Shown here one piece after another: positions 62,238 through 64,000 of a DNA stretch of 64,000 nucleotides. Under the pieces are notes generated by a model. It did no database searches, was not told where the DNA came from, and was given only the letters and a program-made list of their open reading frames with translations. Position 1 is the first letter of the stretch. Each line of letters starts with the position of its first letter. Position numbers and translations under genes: made by a program. The stretch lies in NCBI RefSeq assembly GCF_040802235.1, contig NC_133157.1:91684001-91748000 (forward strand), in the 5' to 3' direction. Source of the DNA: Manis javanica (lineage: Eukaryota > Chordata > Mammalia > Pholidota > Manidae).

Positions 62238-62690
62238 GTCCTCAGGTGCCGGTCCCAGGCACCCGCTCACTGGTCCTGCTGCCCTGTCTCCCTAGCACCA
62301 GGGTCCCTGTCCTTTCAAGGCTTCCAAAAAGCACCCACCCACCGGTCCCGCAGGGAAGGAACGCTCGATAGTCTTTGTCCTCAGGCACTGGTCCCAGGCA
62401 CCCGCTCACCAGTCCCGCCGCCCTGCCTCCCTAGCACCGGGGTCCCTGTCCCTTTTAGGCTTCCAAAAAGCGCTCGCCAAAAAGAGAAAAAAAAAAAAGG
62501 GGAAAAACGCGCGATTTCCTCCGTCCTCAGGCACTGGTCTCAGGCACCTTCCCGCCGGTCCCGCAGGGAGAAACGCGGGATATTCTTTGTCCTCAGGCGC
62601 CGTTCCCAGGCACCTGCTCACCGGTCCCACCACCCTGCCTCCCTAGCAACGGGGGCCCATCCCTTTAAGGCTTCCAAAAAGCACTCGCCA
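62238..62690 (-). repeat. Tandem monomers in L1 5'UTR
   Basis: On the plus strand the block beginning GTCCTCAGG recurs at 62238, 62377, 62523 and 62589, and the block CTTCCAAAAAGC recurs near 62119, 62321, 62460 and 62671. Units carry GGTCCCAGGCACC and CCTGCCTCCCTAGCA. Spacing is irregular (about 66, 140 and 200 bp), so copies are partly deleted or nested. This resembles the monomer-built promoters of rodent L1s. Confidence 0.8.
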
Positions 62691-62928
62691 AAAAAAAAAC
62701 CGCTCCGGTTTCTTTCCACCCGCCGGGAGCCGGGGGGAGGGGCGCTCGGGTCCCGCCGGGCCGGGGCTTGTATCTTACCCGCTTTGCAAGGCGCTGGGTT
62801 CTTGCAGGTGTGGATGTGGTCTGGATGTTGTCCTGTGTCCTGTGGTCTCTATTTTAGGAAGATTTTTCTTTGTTATATTTTCATAGCTCTATGTGTTTTT
62901 GGGAGGAGATTTCCACTGCTCTACTCAC

Positions 62929-62940
62929 GCCGCCATCCTG
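62929..62940 (-). promoter_or_regulatory. YY1-like site at L1 start
   Basis: The minus strand reads CAGGATGGCGGC within the first 25 bp of the element, close to the YY1 core (AAGATGGCGGC). In human L1 a YY1 site in the same place sets the transcription start. The A-to-G change in the core may weaken it. Confidence 0.6.
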
Positions 62941-62949
62941 GCTCCGCCT

Positions 62950-62961
62950 CCACTAACTTTT
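62950..62961 (+). repeat. Right target-site duplication of the L1
   Basis: CCACTAACTTTT immediately outside the L1 5' end and followed by AAG, reconstructing a TTTT/AA nick site. One or two leading C bases could belong to the element. Confidence 0.9.
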
Positions 62962-64000
62962 AAGTTGGAGACAATGCCTCCATTTTTAGGAATGTTCTTT
63001 GGATTGCACAATTATCTCAAGGTCTTGGGGGTGCTAATCCTACTCACAGTGATGTCTCCTCACACTGGGCATTTCGGGGTCTTCTTTCTGAGCTGCTTCC
63101 TGTGGGCACCCTGTGTTTTGAGGTGAGCCAGCCGGGGTCACAGGCCTGGGACCAGCTCGTGGATCACACCCACGCCAGAGCTCAGATTTCAGGTCTCCTG
63201 TGCTCCTGGCTCTGCTGGTCTGGGGGTGGGCTCTCTGAGTCTCTCTCCCTGAGAGGCAGTGAATCTGGAGTCCTGGTCAGAGTCTCATTCTTGTTCCCTG
63301 TCCCAGACAAGCCTGACGCAGCAGTGGGGCTGCAGGGCTTGAGCTCAACACAGCCCCTGACAGCCCAGTCCCACAGCACCTGAAAGCTCACACACTAAAC
63401 AAAGTTCCATCCTTGTTCTGGCATGTTCCTCTGTTCCTTTTAAAAGCCATACTTAGCATACTGAAGGCTTTCACATTGCACAGGGATGTGTCTGAACAGA
63501 AAGCCCACAGCGGCTCCTTCTTCCACTCTGCCCTCCTCAGAGGTCAGGACCCTGGCCACTCTGTGCATACACTTCTCATACCACATTTAGGACGCGAATG
63601 TCACCTACCAGCTGAGGACTCCCAGGTCCGTGCCTCGCAGGAGATCCCTGCTACAGAGCCACTGCCTCCTGGTCATGGCCATGCACAGCACACACTCTGC
63701 CCCTATGCCCCATTTTGTTCATCTCATGCACAGTACCCAGTAGCTGAGCCAGACACCAGGGCCAGGACTGCACTCATCTTCCTTATGGACCCTGTAACAG
63801 CTGCCCAGCTGGTCTCCTTCCCTTGCAACCCCACACTATTGCCAACTTGACAGTTCTAAGTAAGACACACTGCCTTAAAATCCTACAATGGCTCCCTACC
63901 ACCTCCAGAGAATCGTCTAAATGCCTCAGCACTGCAAATACCCCAGGGTCTGGCCACAGACCTGCACAGTCTCTTTCTCAAAGGCAGACCCACCAGTTCC
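62962..64000 (-). other. DYNC2I1 intron to window end
   Basis: About 1 kb right of the L1 without any recognised DYNC2I1 exon, RNA gene or clear repeat. The sequence 63590-63860 is unique and non-coding by appearance. Confidence 0.55.

Larger units (their letters stand above)
54639..62949 (-). mobile_element. Full-length LINE-1 with intact ORF1 and ORF2
   Basis: An 8.3-kb non-LTR retrotransposon in reverse orientation. On the minus strand it runs: GC-rich 5'UTR beginning GGCGGAGCCAGGATGGCGGC, ORF1 (307 codons), a 168-bp spacer, ORF2 (1280 codons), a 2.2-kb 3'UTR with purine-rich tracts, AATAAA and a poly(A) tail read as a T run at 54635-54652. Both flanks carry the same 12-bp duplication, and the joined target reads CTTTTAAG on the plus strand, fitting the L1 endonuclease TTTT/AA preference. 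It lies in a DYNC2I1 intron in the same direction as that gene. No 3' transduction and no 5' truncation are seen. Intact frames and perfect duplication indicate a recent insertion. Confidence 0.95.
61754..62949 (-). promoter_or_regulatory. L1 5'UTR / internal promoter
   Basis: About 1.2 kb upstream of ORF1 on the minus strand. It is CpG-rich in its first 450 bp (62500-62949), as expected for an internal pol II promoter that starts at the element's first base. It contains repeated monomers at about 62238-62690 and A/T homopolymer runs at 62186-62237. The extreme 5' end has a YY1-like site. Promoter activity is inferred from L1 biology. Confidence 0.8.

Overview
The window is mammalian genomic DNA: long introns, GT-AG exons, MIR/L2/L1 repeats and a full-length LINE-1. 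It holds the tail-to-tail gene pair VIPR2 (plus strand) and DYNC2I1/WDR60 (minus strand), the arrangement found near the human 7q telomere. The species cannot be fixed from sequence alone. The L1 3' end resembles what I remember of pangolin (Manis) L1 elements, but that is a weak guess from memory; placental mammal is safe.

Layout: 1-46095 contains VIPR2 exons 3-8 and 10-13 (human numbering), encoding the VPAC2 receptor for VIP and PACAP. Exons 1-2 are not in the window. About 46096-49700 is the VIPR2 3' flank. The last four exons of DYNC2I1, a dynein-2 intermediate chain used in intraflagellar transport, lie between 54394 and 49873 on the minus strand. A LINE-1 of about 8.3 kb (54639-62949, minus strand) sits in the next DYNC2I1 intron in sense orientation. 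It has intact ORF1 and ORF2, a GC-rich 5'UTR with repeated monomers, a 2.2-kb 3'UTR, a poly(A) signal and tail, and a matching target-site duplication at a TTTT/AA site. The remaining 62962-64000 is plain intron.

Main result: VIPR2 looks inactivated. Exon 6 ends TCC-TCC-TGA, where a Trp codon is expected at the exon 6/7 junction. Exon 9 (extracellular loop 2 and start of TM5) cannot be found between exons 8 and 10. That 1.3-kb interval instead contains a 158-bp degenerate TTAGGG-type tract. The other exons have consensus splice sites and open frames but carry unusual changes at positions that class B receptors normally conserve. This fits a young unitary pseudogene or a gene in early decay. 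VPAC2 mediates VIP signalling in the circadian clock, so loss would matter for physiology; an assembly error or an individual allele has to be excluded.

DYNC2I1 appears functional, with small in-frame or terminal differences from human. The L1 looks young and possibly retrotransposition-competent, apart from an unusual FTDD reverse-transcriptase motif. Most introns hold only old repeats and sequence in which I recognise nothing.
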